A stretch of DNA of 45,646 nt from Phlegmacium glaucopus (taxonomy: Eukaryota > Basidiomycota > Agaricomycetes > Agaricales > Cortinariaceae). The position numbers and the translations under genes are program-made. Below are positions 1-11,376 of the stretch, piece after piece. Position 1 is the stretch's first letter. Every line of letters starts with the position of its first letter. The stretch spans positions 14,100 to 59,745 of the forward strand of contig MU130309.1 of the NCBI GenBank assembly GCA_015039465.1, in the 5' to 3' direction. The notes under the pieces were generated by a model. That model did no database searches. It had not been told where the DNA came from and saw nothing but the letters and a program-made list of their open reading frames with translations.

Positions 1-217
1 TTAATTAATTAATTATTATTGTATCATTCCTTTATTTATTTTATATCTCCGTTATGTCCATATTAGTACTTAAACACCCCCAGCCTAGCAGGGATCCCCA
101 TCCTTTCCTCTTTGGATCCCCTGCTAGGTAAGTCACTTGTAGATATCTTTTCTGAAATATTATTAACTTTGGATCCCCTGCTAGCTTGACTAAGTCAGCG
201 TTGCAGTTGCCCTAACA
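1..217 (-). mobile_element. Partial solo LTR, family A, cut by the window start
   Basis: The first 217 bases are the reverse complement of the LTR at 2562-2988 (the part from its first base to about 2780). Shared landmarks are two copies of a GGATCC-CTGCTAG motif and a TTAATTAATTAATT tract. Reading leftwards the element begins TGTTAGGG, ending at base 217. It lies opposite to the copy at 2562, so the two are not the paired LTRs of one element. The remainder lies outside the window, so no target duplication can be checked. Confidence 0.8.
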
Positions 218-249
218 ACACTACGCTCCTCGTTTCTGGTGCAGGACAA

Positions 250-832
250 ATCCAGGAGTGGGAGAAGACCACTTCAGTTCCTTTCAATCCGAGAATTATG
301 GATCACAACCGCCTCAAAGTATTAGATTCACTGGCATTTTCCATAGATTTGGTGGCAGCAGTAATGATCAAATGTCTATGTTTACTGTCAATAGGTTAAT
401 ATCAATCCTTACACCCAACAGGTTCTACGACAATCATGATCACTCATGAACATGATTGCTGAGATCAAAGACCACGATCATGGCCTTGATGAATGGCTTA
501 GCAATGCCATTGTTCGCTACGCTCAGTTTATGCGTCTTCCAGAGGCAGGATGTGTTCCTCCAGTCGACGTCGACATTATCTGGCACACGCACCAGCTTGC
601 AGGACCAAAGTATTGGTTAGTAATTTTATTCCCTTTTAATAGCTCATCCTCACTTCTCTGGAACTTGAAGGGGTGAAACCTTGTTTTTTTTTGGAGTTCA
701 TATCGATCATAATGATGATATCACCCCTCAAGCCGCTCATCAGGCATTTTGATACTCTTTTCTGGGCATAAGCTAATTTTATTTTTTTGCTGATTAGGCG
801 ATGGTGCAGAACTCATGGAAAGTTTTGTCCAT
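250..832 (+). pseudogene. DUF1399/glycine-rich-domain (GRDP)-like fragment
   Basis: An exon in frame from 446 to 615 encodes a stretch with VDVDIIWHTHQL, very like the DIxWHxHQL core of GRDP/DUF1399 proteins of fungi and plants. A donor at 616 (GTTAGT) and an acceptor at 796-797 lead into a short exon at 798-832 that keeps the frame (WRWCRTHGKF). Upstream, 250-440 has coding-like codons in other frames with stops, and downstream the gene is interrupted at 915 by a TIR element. I therefore read it as a broken copy without a recoverable start or end. The family assignment rests on the WHTHQL motif only. Confidence 0.55.
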
Positions 833-914
833 GTGAGTTACTGAATCAAAACATCAATTTTGTGTGAATGCAAACAACTTTTTTTTCCATTTTTTTTTCC
901 ATTTGGAAGCTGTA

Positions 915-1297
915 CTTTACAGTCCCCCACATACTCCGCTGGACTCCACCAGACTCCACCAGACTCATTTGTGACTCATTTGTGACTCCATGTCACATAC
1001 TGGACTCCACTCTGTTAAGGTTCTGTTAGGGTTTTGTTAAGGTTAGGAAGGTATCATGTGTCCAATTTTATTAGATTCCACCAGAGTCCGCCAGACTAGT
1101 CCAATGGAGTCTGCTGGACTTAGTCTGGTAAGAGTCCACCAGAGTCCATGGACTCTGGTGGACTCAAAATTGAAATTTGTCCCATGTAACATTCACACAG
1201 TTTAGGACTTGAGTCTGCCAAAGTCCGCTGGAGTCCACCGGAATTTAGTGCCAGAGTCCGGTGGATTCCGCCGGAGTATGTGGGGGAGTGTACAGTC
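915..1297. mobile_element. TIR element with CTTTACAGTCCCCC-type ends
   Basis: The left end reads CTTTACAGTCCCCCACATACTCC and the right end is its imperfect inverse (GGAGTATGTGGGGGAGTGTA). The interior is a dense array of short, partly palindromic TGGACTCCA/AGTCCACCAG repeats. The same terminal CTTTAC..GTCCCC motif bounds the elements at 37586-39505 and 37805-39280. It has no coding capacity, so it is non-autonomous. No clean adjacent duplication was found; a TTTGGAAG direct repeat lies a few bases outside each end. Confidence 0.7.
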
Positions 1298-1689
1298 CTC
1301 TTTGGAAGATGCTGGAGCCAACCCCCAGCCATAGAAATCCACCAAGACCATGCAATGGCCAATCAGCAACTTGCAGGCATTCTCCAAGACCTCTTCCCCA
1401 TACAATGGGCCACATCAGCAAACCCTGATTTTGAGTCATAACAAATATGGACAACCTATAACATGCCATAGTGTTGGAGTGTTGTGTAGTATTATGTAGA
1501 TGGCTCATCATGCTCTGTAGTCATAAATAGTATTTTAAATCATATCCATTTAAGTTTCAATTTATCTTTTTGCATGATCTAGATCCTTACTTCATCCAAG
1601 TTCAACAGATGGTCTATATCAACAAGTGGGGCAATCTGGCTGTTGCTACAGGGCATTAAAAATATACTTTTATCTATTTTAGTAACCCT
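1298..1689 (+). other. Interval with a short coding-like exon remnant
   Basis: From 1328 to a TAA at 1439-1441 the plus strand has a protein-like frame containing MANQQLAGILQDLFPIQWAT. Near 1580-1650 a second piece contains YINKWGNLAVATG. I recognise neither family. They may belong to the gene broken at 250-832 or to another one. No complete gene can be assembled. Confidence 0.3.
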
Positions 1690-1860
1690 CTAGGGACCCC
1701 TCCCCCCCTAGCCCTACCCCCAGTTTGGGATTCAAATCCCAGGGCCCCCTTGGTTGCCCTGACACCAACCTGTGCATAACCCATACCCACCTCTGTGGGT
1801 ATGGGTTAGCATGGGTTGGGGTATGGGTTACCCCAGGGTTACCCCTGCCAATCCCTGGAC
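1690..1860. repeat. C-rich hAT-like terminal fragment
   Basis: A run of ACCCCT/GGGTATGGGT repeats ends in GGTTACCCCTGCCAATCCCTGG. Its reverse complement resembles the left end of the MITE at 4700 (TAGTGATTGACAGGGGTAACC). It is probably a degraded relative; the other end is not clear. Confidence 0.4.
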
Positions 1861-1869
1861 CCTAGTCAC

Positions 1870-2429
1870 AAAATTACTGACAAAATAGGATTTTATTATT
1901 TTGATAGCCAATTATGGTCATCACCTCAAATTCAACTGCAGTGGCATCAATGCATGCCGACAACCAGCTTTCTAGTGCCATCATTTGCAAACTTCTGTCT
2001 ATTAACAAGGCATCAAGTACAGTATCTCAGCTCATATTTGTTTGAGATCATCAAGAGAGAATATCCAAAGGTTCTCAGATGTACCACCTCTAGCAGATGC
2101 AAAAGAACCAGAGTTGGCTTGGGACATCAAACAATCCAAGCAATTAGTGGTAAGCATTTGTTAGTTTTTTCCTTCCTTAGTAAATACAAATGTTGGAAGG
2201 ACTCATATATGCCATGCAGAGTTGAATGGCCCACACCAGCAAGGTGATGCTGTTTATAATTTGAAAATTGAGACTGCTGCACAACATCGGTTCCTGGTCC
2301 CCAAAGTATTTTACTGCTTTTGGATAATATGTGCCTTGTCATAGCATGTGCATAAACCCACAATTATAGAGTGGGACCTGTGTAGCAGGACTTACTGGCG
2401 CGCTATGATCAAATGTCGGCCTTTGCCAG
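1870..2429 (+). other. Coding-like remnant, family not recognised
   Basis: Short plus-strand stretches look protein-coding in changing frames, for example KEPELAWDIKQSKQ near 2105 and HAELNGPHQQGDAVYNLK near 2215, with splice-like sites between. Stops and frame changes prevent assembly. I cannot name the family. Confidence 0.25.
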
Positions 2430-3398
2430 TAGGGTTACCAAAGTTCGGTTCAGAACTGACTCATGAACCTGAACTGAACTGAACTGAACTGAATTATCAG
2501 TTCAGTTCAGTTCAGGTTGAGGCATTTAGAGATTTATGGTCCTAGAAGGCCAGGCAATTCTTGTTAGGGCAACTGCAACACTGACTTAGTCAAGCTAGCA
2601 GGGGATCCAAAGTTAATAATATTTCAGAAAAGATATCTACAAGTGACTTACCTAGCAGGGGATCCAAAGAGGAAAGGATGAGGATCCCTGCTAGGCTGGG
2701 GGTATTTAAGTACTAATATGGACATAACAGAGATATAAAATAAATAAAGGAATGATACAATAATAATTAACTAATTAAATAAGAAGTGGTGTGATGTGAA
2801 AAATAGAAATAAAAGATGGAGCGAACCGGAGGATCAGAGTTGGAGTGGAATTACGGGGTTCCGGAGTAAACCGGTGACAGAAGCGGAGTTGGACGGAAGG
2901 TCAGAGGTTGTCGGAAAGAGGTTGTCGGAAAGGCGGGATGTATGATTCTGAGGTTGAGGTTTGGGTTGAAATTGGGTGTCCCCTGACAATTTTCTTCTTT
3001 TGACTTAACATTTTCTGGAAAGTAATCCTTCAGTAATTTATGAACATTGGAATGGTTTGGCAGTCCTCTTTAGCATGAAATAATGGCTAAGGAAGTAGGT
3101 AATGGCCAGACTTGGTATGTGATGTTATTATGTCAGCATAGATTAGTACTGCCTATTTAGGAAAATAAATATAAATCAATGGTTTTCTGTGTTCTAGAGG
3201 AGTTCTGAGATCATATATATGTAAGAATCAAGTGGCTAAGGGCTAAGGAAGGTCTTTGTACAATAAATTTTCAGAAAAAGGTAAAATTTCAGATTTTATA
3301 ATGGTTCTTCAGTTCAGTTCAGTTTGAACCAGTTCTTAAATGGTTCAGTTCAGTTCAGTTCAGGCTGAGGAGGTGAAGAACTGAACTGAATGGCCCTT
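2430..3398. mobile_element. Degenerate hAT-like element with GAACTGAACT subterminal arrays
   Basis: The left end, TAGGGTTACCAAAGTTCGG, is nearly the terminus of the hAT element at 9004 and 20853. It is followed by (GAACTGAACT)n and its inverse. Near 3305-3398 the arrays recur and end in a shortened TGGCCCT, resembling the 20853 terminus (TGGTAGCCCT). The interior carries no transposase and is interrupted by an LTR at 2562-2988. No target duplication is recognisable. Confidence 0.55.
2562..2988 (+). mobile_element. Solo LTR, family A
   Basis: A 427-bp element with LTR-style ends TGTTAGGG...CCCTGACA, flanked by ATTCT on the left and ATTTT on the right (4 of 5 matching), consistent with a 5-bp duplication. 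The same sequence occurs inverted at 1-217 and, complemented without reversal, at 19759-20050. The right third is rich in CGGAGT/GGAG motifs like those in LTR family B. It has no internal coding region, so it is a solo LTR. Confidence 0.75.
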
Positions 3399-3419
3399 CG
3401 GGCACCACCAACATTCTAA

Positions 3420-4300
3420 GGTATCCACCGCAAGGAGAGGGAACTGTCCTTCTGCTTTTTGTGACAACTAAGTAGCAGTATTATAATGCTACTTACCATG
3501 GAACAAAAGCCATTGCATGGTTAGAGGGTGACCATCATGGTGGTCAAAGATATCTAAGCTCCTCCACAGGTTAACAGCTGTAAGTAATTTGTGGGGAGGC
3601 AAAAATTGCCCAGGAATTTTCTCTGGGTTTGAAAGTATCAGAAAATCTCTTCTCGCAACATTGCTGATATGCCGCTTGCTCAGACTACAGTCAGGTATGC
3701 TAGCAACCCCGTAGTAGAACCCAACACCGCAACTGGGGAAGTGGACAAGACTCAATTGATTTGGACAACCATGGGCAACAATGAATGCATGAAAAATACT
3801 TCTCACTTCAGTTATCGATTTGGGGGTTCATATGAATTAGCTTCAGCTTTTATAACTTTGTAATCAAACAATATACTTGATTGCTTGTGTAAAATCTAAA
3901 CCTCGTATCTTTGTCACATCTGTGCTCTGCACTGGCTTATTGGTTGTCACTTTCTTTGTCTGCATTGAAAAATTTCGGTTCTTCACCTTGTAGCAGCTAT
4001 ATTAAATGTTCAATATGTTTGGATATTGCAGATTAAACTGAGACTGGTCCAGAGCAGGAAATATAAGGCAAACTTTGTCCACTATTTCATGTTTGTATAC
4101 TCCATGTTGCTGCTGATAGCCACAGCCCCACTCGCAAGTTCCAACATGCACAGTAACAGAAGAAGCTCCACATGCGTAAGGCAAATAGTAACATTGGGTT
4201 CATGCACTTTAGTTGGAGGCAAGAACTGTAGCAGCTTGAGAAGGTTTTCTTAATCCTATCTTGCAAAGCAAATATTTTGGACCCTGTCAGTACCCACATT
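3420..4300 (+). pseudogene. Coding-like exon remnants, unknown family
   Basis: Near 3478-3570 the plus strand reads YNATYHGTKAIAWLEGDHHG, and near 3700-3830 it reads DKTQLIWTTMGNNECMKNTS, both with strong coding character and with splice-like GT/AG sites between. A third coding-like piece lies at 4030-4250. Stops separate them and no start is obvious. I do not recognise the family. It could be a host gene disrupted by the surrounding elements or a transposon passenger. Confidence 0.35.
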
Positions 4301-4685
4301 CAGAAAGCATTTGACTTTAAAAAGGGAGAAAAAATACTTCCAAGTCAAATTCTTCAGGTCCTGCAAGTGGAAGCAAAATGTACAGAAGTGCATTAATACC
4401 AGGCGTTATTGTCTTTGATGGTGGAACCGAGAGCACTACATATTAGAACTGAGAATGACCCTGTGTCCTGGAGCATGGAATGAACAATGTCTGTAAAATT
4501 TGTTATTATTAGTGTTGATGGGTAGGGGAATAAACGCACTTGATTGTAGATGCATCACTACCCCACCAAATTTGTCCTTGTACTTGGTGAACGGAACTTG
4601 ACCTTGGCTAGAGGACATTCCAAGCTGCTGTCAGCTTTGAGAACATCTTTCCGACAGATGTTACTACTGTCATATTGGCGAACAT
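4301..4685. other. Interval with no recognisable gene
   Basis: AT-rich sequence without a supported coding region; only short open frames occur on either strand. Confidence 0.5.
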
Positions 4686-5385
4686 AGTGATGTTACAGCT
4701 AGTGATTGACAGGGGTAACCCTGGGGTATTTTTGGCTGACCCTTACCCTTACCCCCCAAACCCCTACCCCTCAGCAGGGGGTAGGGGTTTTGGGGGGTAA
4801 GGGTAAGGGGTATGAGTATGAGGGGTATGAGGGGTACCAGAACATTGTGAAGGGTATACAATTATTGGTATAATTGAGCTGTTATTTATATTTATAGAAT
4901 AATATATGAGTATTCTATCTGCTCAACAATCCTCAGCACTGTTATAACATCTTGACAATTTCTCAAACATATGTAGCCCTACTGGGACATGAAATTATCA
5001 TCAACCTTTAATTTATAGGGTTAAAAGGTTAAGGTATTAGCTAAAAAATTAGATTTTTAAGAAGAATTATTGTATATTTTATAAAACCTTGTTCAAACTG
5101 GAGATATACATTGACAAAAACATTAAGCCTTCATACCCCTACCCCTCCCACAGGGGTAGGGGTTTTCTGGGGGTCCTAAATCTCACACCCTTACCCCTAC
5201 CCCTGCATACCCCTGGCCTGTACCCCTGGGGGTATGAAAACCCCTGGCAATCACTAGTTACAGCTCGGCTCAGCTCAGCTTAGGCTTGACATGGCCTGTA
5301 AAAACCCAGGCCTAAGCCATAGGCTGAAACTTTGCATGGCTTGGGTTCAGCCTAGGCTCAGGCCGCAGCTTTTTCCCACATGGTT
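4686..5385. mobile_element. Outer hAT-like MITE with GGCTCAGC arrays, split by an inner MITE
   Basis: If the inner element (4700-5256) and one copy of its 8-bp duplication are ignored, the flanks join as TAGTGATGTTACAGC followed by TCGGCTCAGCTCAGC. This resembles the end of the GC-rich element at 22650-22882, read in reverse (TAGTGATGTGAAAGGCTCGG). Further GGCCTAAGCC-type repeats run to about 5385. The distal terminus is not visible, so the element is truncated or degraded. Confidence 0.5.
4700..5256. mobile_element. hAT-type MITE, 557 bp, with perfect 8-bp target duplication
   Basis: Ends are TAGTGATTGACAGGGGT and its inverse ACCCCTGGCAATCACTA. The direct repeat GTTACAGC lies immediately outside both ends (4692-4699 and 5257-5264) and is identical. 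An 8-bp duplication is the hAT hallmark. Subterminal regions are arrays of ACCCCT/AGGGGT hexamers. There is no coding capacity, so it must have been mobilised by a transposase supplied elsewhere. Confidence 0.9.
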
Positions 5386-6195
5386 AGAAGGTAAGGGAGA
5401 ACATGAGGGGCAACAAAATTTGTATGAAATCAAAACCCAAAAATGACTGTAAATGACTATCAATGGTAAATATTATCAATTATACTCTGTTACAGTGCTG
5501 TTTTATAGCTATTTTCATACCTATATGGAATTATGAAAAATGAAAATTGTCATGCTTGCGTCATGTGTCTGGCACATGACAGGACCCCAGAACCACCTGC
5601 CAACGACAAGACATGGGCACAACGAGAAGTGCTCCGTCCAAATGTTTCTTGAAGGCAGCACGCCATGGCCTTTTCTTCATTTCTTCCTCTGTGTTCCCCA
5701 CCATTATGCCCAGCCAATCCCCTACACCAACTACCTCACACTCAGTTGGGGTTGTCCAAGTCATCCTTTCCTTCCATGCTCCGAAACCTGCTGCAAAAAA
5801 AGACTCATTGAAGGGTGGAAAGAAGTCTACAGCTCCAAAGGGCAAGGTTGAGATGAAGACCAAGGAAATACCCCCCACCTTTGAAGGCTCTGAAGACAAC
5901 TACCTTTCCTTCCTTTCAGAGTTGCTCAAGGCACACAGTCATAACAAGTATATGCCAGTCAAGAAACACACTCAATTCAGTATCAAGGTCTTGCTAGGGA
6001 AGAAAGTGTATGTTCCAATTTCAAGCCCTCCATTTTTTTCTCTCATCAATGAACTGTTCACTGTATAGGAAAAAGGATGGTGTTGACATTGACATGTTTG
6101 CTGAGTATGAGAAGATCACAAAGAAGATTCTCGAGGAAGAACCATCAAAGCTGATGGTGTACTTGGACCTTGAGGATGTCAAGGCCAGCACAAAG

Positions 6196-7756
6196 GTATG
6201 TTGTAGTCTGTATTTATTTATGATCAAATATTTACTTGGACCTACCAGCGACGCTGATATGATTGAATTTGCTTTTGAAAGGTAATCAAAGGATTACTCT
6301 TTGAGGAATTGTCTACAACAAATCCAGAAACCAGTAACTTTAATGACCAACAAACTCTGTTTTTGTGCAAGTTGGGGTTTCCTTGAAACTATAACCAGTA
6401 TACTCTTGAATAAAGCAACAATACACTTTTAAAGTCCAAATGTTCTAGACTATGATTCAAGTTTGGAGTCCAAATTTCTCTAGACTATGATTCTGATAAC
6501 AAGTTTATAGTCCAATTTCTTAGACTATTATATAGTGCTTTTTTTTTTTTGATAGAACAAAGGCAAGTCCCTATAGGATTTAATATCCTTTGTCTATATG
6601 ATAACCAATTTTGGTAGTACAAAGACAAGCCCCTTTAGGGTTTAATATTCTTTGACTATCCACAACAAATGATTTAAAGTCCCTGAGGCAGACTGTGAGA
6701 CAGCTTTATAGTACAAGGTTTTATCCTCAGACTCTGACAAAGGATTTAATATCCTTGCTTCCAAGACAAGTCCCTAAAGGATTTAATATTCTTGGTTTAC
6801 ACAGAACAAAGGTAAGCCCCTTTAGGATTTAATACCCTTTGAACTGAGTGAAGCAAAGCAAGTCCACTTGTAATTCCAATTCTAACTTGTGCCAATTCAG
6901 AGCGCTGAAACTTGGGAAAGAAAGGAAGAGTGCAAATTCACTAATTTTACTGGTGCTTTCTAGCTACTTTTATACATAAATGAGAAACAAAATTAGGTAA
7001 GAGTCTGTGATGTGATGTCTATGTTTTATGATTACTGATGCTATTTTATGATGTCATGTCTTGTTTTTGGATGATAAATCCTTGTTTTATGATGTCAGGT
7101 CTTGTTTTATGGTGTCATGTCTTGTTTCTAGATGACTGATCATTGTTTTATGATGTCATGTCTTGTTTCTAGATGACTGAGCATTGTTTTATGATGTCAT
7201 GTCTTGTTTGTAGATGACTGAGCATTGTTTTATGATGTCATGTCTTGTTTATAGATGACTGAGCATTGTTTAATGATGTCCTATGTTTCATAATGTCACA
7301 AAAATGTTACAAAATGTCATGAAATGTCACATGGTGTCACATGATGTCACATGATATCACATGCTTCATTATTGTAGGACCTTTTATTGATATTTTACTT
7401 ACTGATGTTATCCTTAGGACTTGTATAACAATCCTTCATAGTTGTAGACTTTGATAGTTACTTTAGATTGCAAGTAGTTCATTTGACCATTATGGATTTT
7501 GTATGGTTAGAGTCTGAACTTTTTGTAGTGTTGTTTAACAGTATGATAAATAGATCAATTCAGATCATAGTTATCTGCTGCTTTAACATTTATTACTATG
7601 CAATTTCCAGTTTAATCAACAAGTGTAGTCAACACTTTTGACCCTTACAATATCAATTTGTAGATTAATTCATGGTTGGGTTATTGATCTTGTTGATTCA
7701 ATTGAAGAATAATATTATGAAAAATTGAATAATCCATAGGTATTCAACTTTCAGTC
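6196..7756. repeat. Insertion-like interval with degenerate palindromic repeats
   Basis: This interval sits where a short intron of the broken gene is expected. From 6540 to 6860 a motif centred on AAGGATTTAATATCCTT (nearly palindromic) with an adjoining CAAGTCCCT recurs at least five times. 6430-6530 carries repeats of GTCCAAATTTCTCTAGACTATGATT type. No transposase frame is visible. It is probably a degraded non-autonomous element or LTR; I could not find its ends. Confidence 0.5.
7104..7275. repeat. Minisatellite with 41-bp unit
   Basis: About four tandem copies of a 41-bp unit start with GTTTTATGATGTCATGTCTTG and contain AGATGACTGAGCATT. Starts of successive units fall at 7145, 7186 and 7227. 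Immediately downstream (7300-7365) a shorter ATGTCACATGATATCAC repeat follows. Its function, if any, is unknown. Confidence 0.85.
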
Positions 7757-7926
7757 CTATCAACGCAATGAAGGCAATTCGACAAGCAGTGATGATGGGA
7801 ACTCAGATGAGGAGGGTGCAAATGTGAGTTCTAAGTTCACACAGCTCCTGGTCATTCCTCATCTCATTTCTTTCTAGAATGGGAAGAGTGGAATTGAGTG
7901 AGAGCTTGGACATATTTGTGGTGTTC

Positions 7927-8498
7927 TGTTAAGTTCTGAACAAGGTGTAACAAAGGAGTAACTCTGGAACGGACGGAACAGAACCGGAACAAGTAATGGA
8001 AAGGACATTGGCCTCAGCGTATATGCTGTGCCGCCCAGCTCCTAAGATGTCCTGATTTTTGAACCAGAAGAGAAATGGAATAAGCCAGAAGACCTCAGTG
8101 ACTTAGAGGATGAAACAAGAGCGGGGAACTACATTCAAACTGAGGGAAAACGTACAAGTTCGAGTACTTAAATAATAAAAGGAATTGCAACCGAAATATA
8201 AAGTATAAATATAAAGTGCTGCGTTCTGCTCCTGAAAGGTCCTGCATTCTTGGGGTGAATAATCCATGGCTGGTGTGCTGACTGATAGTGGGAACGTGAT
8301 GACAAAGAAATAGTGGTAGTGGCAAAGAAGGGGTAATGGGTGCGGAGTATAGACGGACCGGAATGACACAGAGAAGACGTCGGGGTTGAACGTAGGAGGA
8401 GTAGTTCGGGATGTGAGGGGAAGCACTGTACGGAGTACGGACTACCGGAGACAACTCCGACAGAGCTGGACCGGAGGAACGTATGACGGAATGTAACA
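7927..8498 (+). mobile_element. Solo LTR, family B, with perfect 5-bp duplication
   Basis: A 572-bp element beginning TGTTAAGTTC and ending GGAATGTAACA. The 5-bp direct repeat TGTTC abuts both ends (7922-7926 and 8499-8503). A near copy lies inverted at 12646-13231 and a third starts at 45389. A TACTTAAATAATAAAAGG stretch looks like the LTR promoter. It splits an exon of the uncharacterised gene; removing it with one TGTTC restores the frame (ICGVLKKKYANP). No internal retroelement genes remain. Confidence 0.9.
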
Positions 8499-9550
8499 TG
8501 TTCTCAAGAAGAAATATGCAAACCCCACTGACAGTGGTTATACTTATGTGACCAACGATGGTGAAAAGGTTGTACTTACACCTTCTATGATGTATGAATG
8601 GGCTCGAGCTATCATGAGTCCTTCCTTCTGTTTTCTCATTGTTGAATTCTCATTTATATCATATGAAAGTATGATATGGATGCTTCAGCAAATCATCCCC
8701 CAAACATGCTCTCATTTGATCCAAAGACACGGGCAAGATCTCTTTTCCAAAATCCCAAACCTTTGACATGCTCTGCCAGCACTGGTGGTGCTGATATGCT
8801 CCATGTCATTTTGTCAATTCTCTCAGATGCCCATGCACTCTTTGTCCCAAATATTTCTACCACCCCGTCAAACTCAACAGTATCGCTTGCTAATCCTCCT
8901 TCAGCGCTCGCTTCAGCCATTTCCATTTTGCCAGCAAAGAACATGCCGACTAAGCTCTCACGTTTCCTCAGGTATGTTGAGGAACATGAAGGCACCAAAG
9001 ACATAGGGCTGCCAAAGTTCGGTTCAGAACCGACACAGAGAACTGGAACCAACTGAACTGAACTTTCAGTTCGGTTCAGTCCGGTTCCAGTTCCGGTTTG
9101 CAGTTCCAAAGAATCTGGGATCTGGAAATTCCGAGCATCTGGCAATCTGTTGCCGGATTTGGCACCCAGATTTGTTGAAGTTGTCTGCCGCTTGCTTTCC
9201 TCCCAAAGCCCCAGCACTTGATGCCCCCAATGTCTCAGAGCTGAGTAAGTACATCATTTCACAGAAAGGCTGCCCCATTGAACTTTTTCAACAGGCTAAA
9301 AGGGAGATGGCTTCATTTCCTCCCATTCTCTTCCCCTTTCCTCTCCGTTTTCGAGCGCTGGCACCGTACATTTGCCTCCATGGTCTACTTTATGTGAGTA
9401 TTTGCTTTACTCTTGCCTTCTATCAATTGATTGACCGTGATTTACAGTATACACATAGTACTTAACTGTTCAATATCATTCATTGTACATCCTATTCTTC
9501 CATTTCCTTTGCTTCAAAATGCCTTCCCTAGACGAATCCAAACCCTCATA

Positions 9551-11230
9551 ATGTCTCGAAACCATCAAGCTGGCCTCCCTACTGGTTCCCCAAATGGGCT
9601 CGCTGGATGTAATTGTACAAATTGCAGGCATTTCATCAAGTTTAAAGCCTGTCAGAGCAATGCAAATGGGAATCGAGGCTGTCTTATAGCAATGGTATGT
9701 GGTAATATATCTCTCCTCTTCAACTACCTTTGACCAATATTATCTTTACTGCCATCTTGTGAATGAGCAAGGTGAACCCTGCCAGTTCTTTTGCTGGGCT
9801 CCTGGATCAAGTAAATCACCCAGCGTGTCACCTTCTATACCATCAACTCCCACCCTACCACTTCCAGTTGCCCCTGTTGCCCCTGTTGCTGGCCCTACTC
9901 CCTCATGGTGCCTGGTTCAAGGCTGTGGACAGACACGCATCGCAGATGACTGTTTGCGTTGTGTCTATCACAAGCATTGTATTGAGCAAGGTGGCTGCAC
10001 CTTGAAGAAGCACAAGGCTGCCACAAGCCAGTCTCTGCCACTTCCTCTGCCACCCTTCCAATACTACCACAACTCCACCACCTTTACCCTGAGCCGATCC
10101 AGCTCCATCACAACCCCAGCCAGCCACCATGGTGGTTCACACCAGCAACACATCCTCTCATCCCCTTGATGCACATCCAGATGCACATTTTGCATCACAC
10201 CTCCTACCAATTTATGTTGAGTCCCTGGCACGAGAACAAACCCTTGAGCTCTCCAAGAGCAAACTCGATGCAGAGCAGATCACTAGTGCCAAGCAGGCTG
10301 CCCAAAAAATCACTGTGCACGCTTGGAGGCCTCATATTACAGAACCTGAAAGCCGACAAATCCAGAAAGGATTCACATGGCTATTCTTCAAGCTTTCATT
10401 GGCAATCCTTTCTCTTTTGGGCCTTCAGCAATCAGCAGAGTTGGGGGCATTACAGATGTATGATGAGACAGATGAATATTGGTTGACTATCGACATTGAC
10501 CATATAATGGAGGTTTGTGAGGGTCAGCACATCTTCCTCAGAGACCACTCAGTGATGAATTGTGAAGGCTTCGATAAACTCTTTAAGCAGGTCTCTCACC
10601 CCCATCTTTGCAACAACCTCCCTTTAGAACGAGCTTATGTCCGCAACACATGGAAAGCTCTCAATGTGGGTAGCTCATCATCATCTCAAAAGCGCAAGGC
10701 CACATCTCCCCCTCCTCTCCATCATTTCCCATCCTCTGTAAAATGTGAGTGCACTCTCTCAACACCCTTACAAATCATCCCTATCTCCATCTACCTCAAC
10801 ATCTGCTCCTTTTCCCACTCCGATCTCCACCACCTCCTCCAACACACCAATGACCTGCACCTCTACAGGTGCTGCTGATGACCCTATTGAGTTGAGCAAT
10901 GGTGACGAGAAGAAGTGGCCAAGAGACTGTTATGTCTGTGATGTTGCTCCTTGCTTCTGTGATGCCAGGACTTATGTCCGTGGTCATCATGCTTGTAACG
11001 CTTCTGTTATCTTCCATGAACATTTTCCTTCCCTCAAATTTCATTCTTCAACCTTCTCTGACAACAAAGCCCTTTGGAGAAAAGCACCACAGCGCCTCAA
11101 GAACCAATATCTTGTCATTGGAAGAAAAAAAGCTGGGTGTTGGTCCAAGTTTACTGCAGAGTTAAAAGGATCCAAGAAGACACAAGCGTCATCACCAGAA
11201 GATGTCATTGAGCTCAGTGACTCCAATTAA
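9551..11230 (+). pseudogene. GRF-like zinc-finger protein gene, probably decayed
   Basis: From ATG 9551 the first exon encodes GCNCTNCRHFIKFKAC then NANGNRGC. After a GT at 9694 and an intron to about 9768, the frame resumes with EPCQFFCWAPG. The Cys spacing, the G-N-R-G segment and the final C-x-FFxW fit a GRF-type zinc finger, a nucleic-acid-binding module. A Pro/Ser-rich linker and a second Cys/His cluster (CLVQGCGQTRIADDCLRC, near 9905-9985) follow. A frame change and a stop near 10040-10090 separate this from 10129-10740, which is helical and charged. The C-terminus (10860-11230) has DDPIELSNGDEKKWPRD and ends in an acidic tail. Similar multi-domain hypotheticals are, from memory, expanded in Agaricomycetes. 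It faces the KDZ-type gene convergently. Confidence 0.5.
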
Positions 11231-11376
11231 TTTCCATTGTTTTGATTCTCACCACTCTTACGCAGCTCTGTATATAGATTTGTACTTGGACTTGTAGCAT
11301 AAAACAAAGTCTATTGTAGTTTATCCGAGTCATATTGAATAAAATCCATTAACTTTTGAGTTGAACATAGGTACTA

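Noticed and set aside
1..2988. 1-217 and 2562-2988 as the two LTRs of one retrotransposon
   Set aside because: They are in opposite orientation and no gag or pol lies between them.
7104..7275. 41-bp tandem units as a CRISPR array
   Set aside because: The units are contiguous with no unique spacers, in a eukaryotic context.
8693..9217. 174-codon minus-strand frame
   Set aside because: It runs across the exon of the uncharacterised gene and into the hAT terminus; the plus strand has the splice sites and the conserved motifs.
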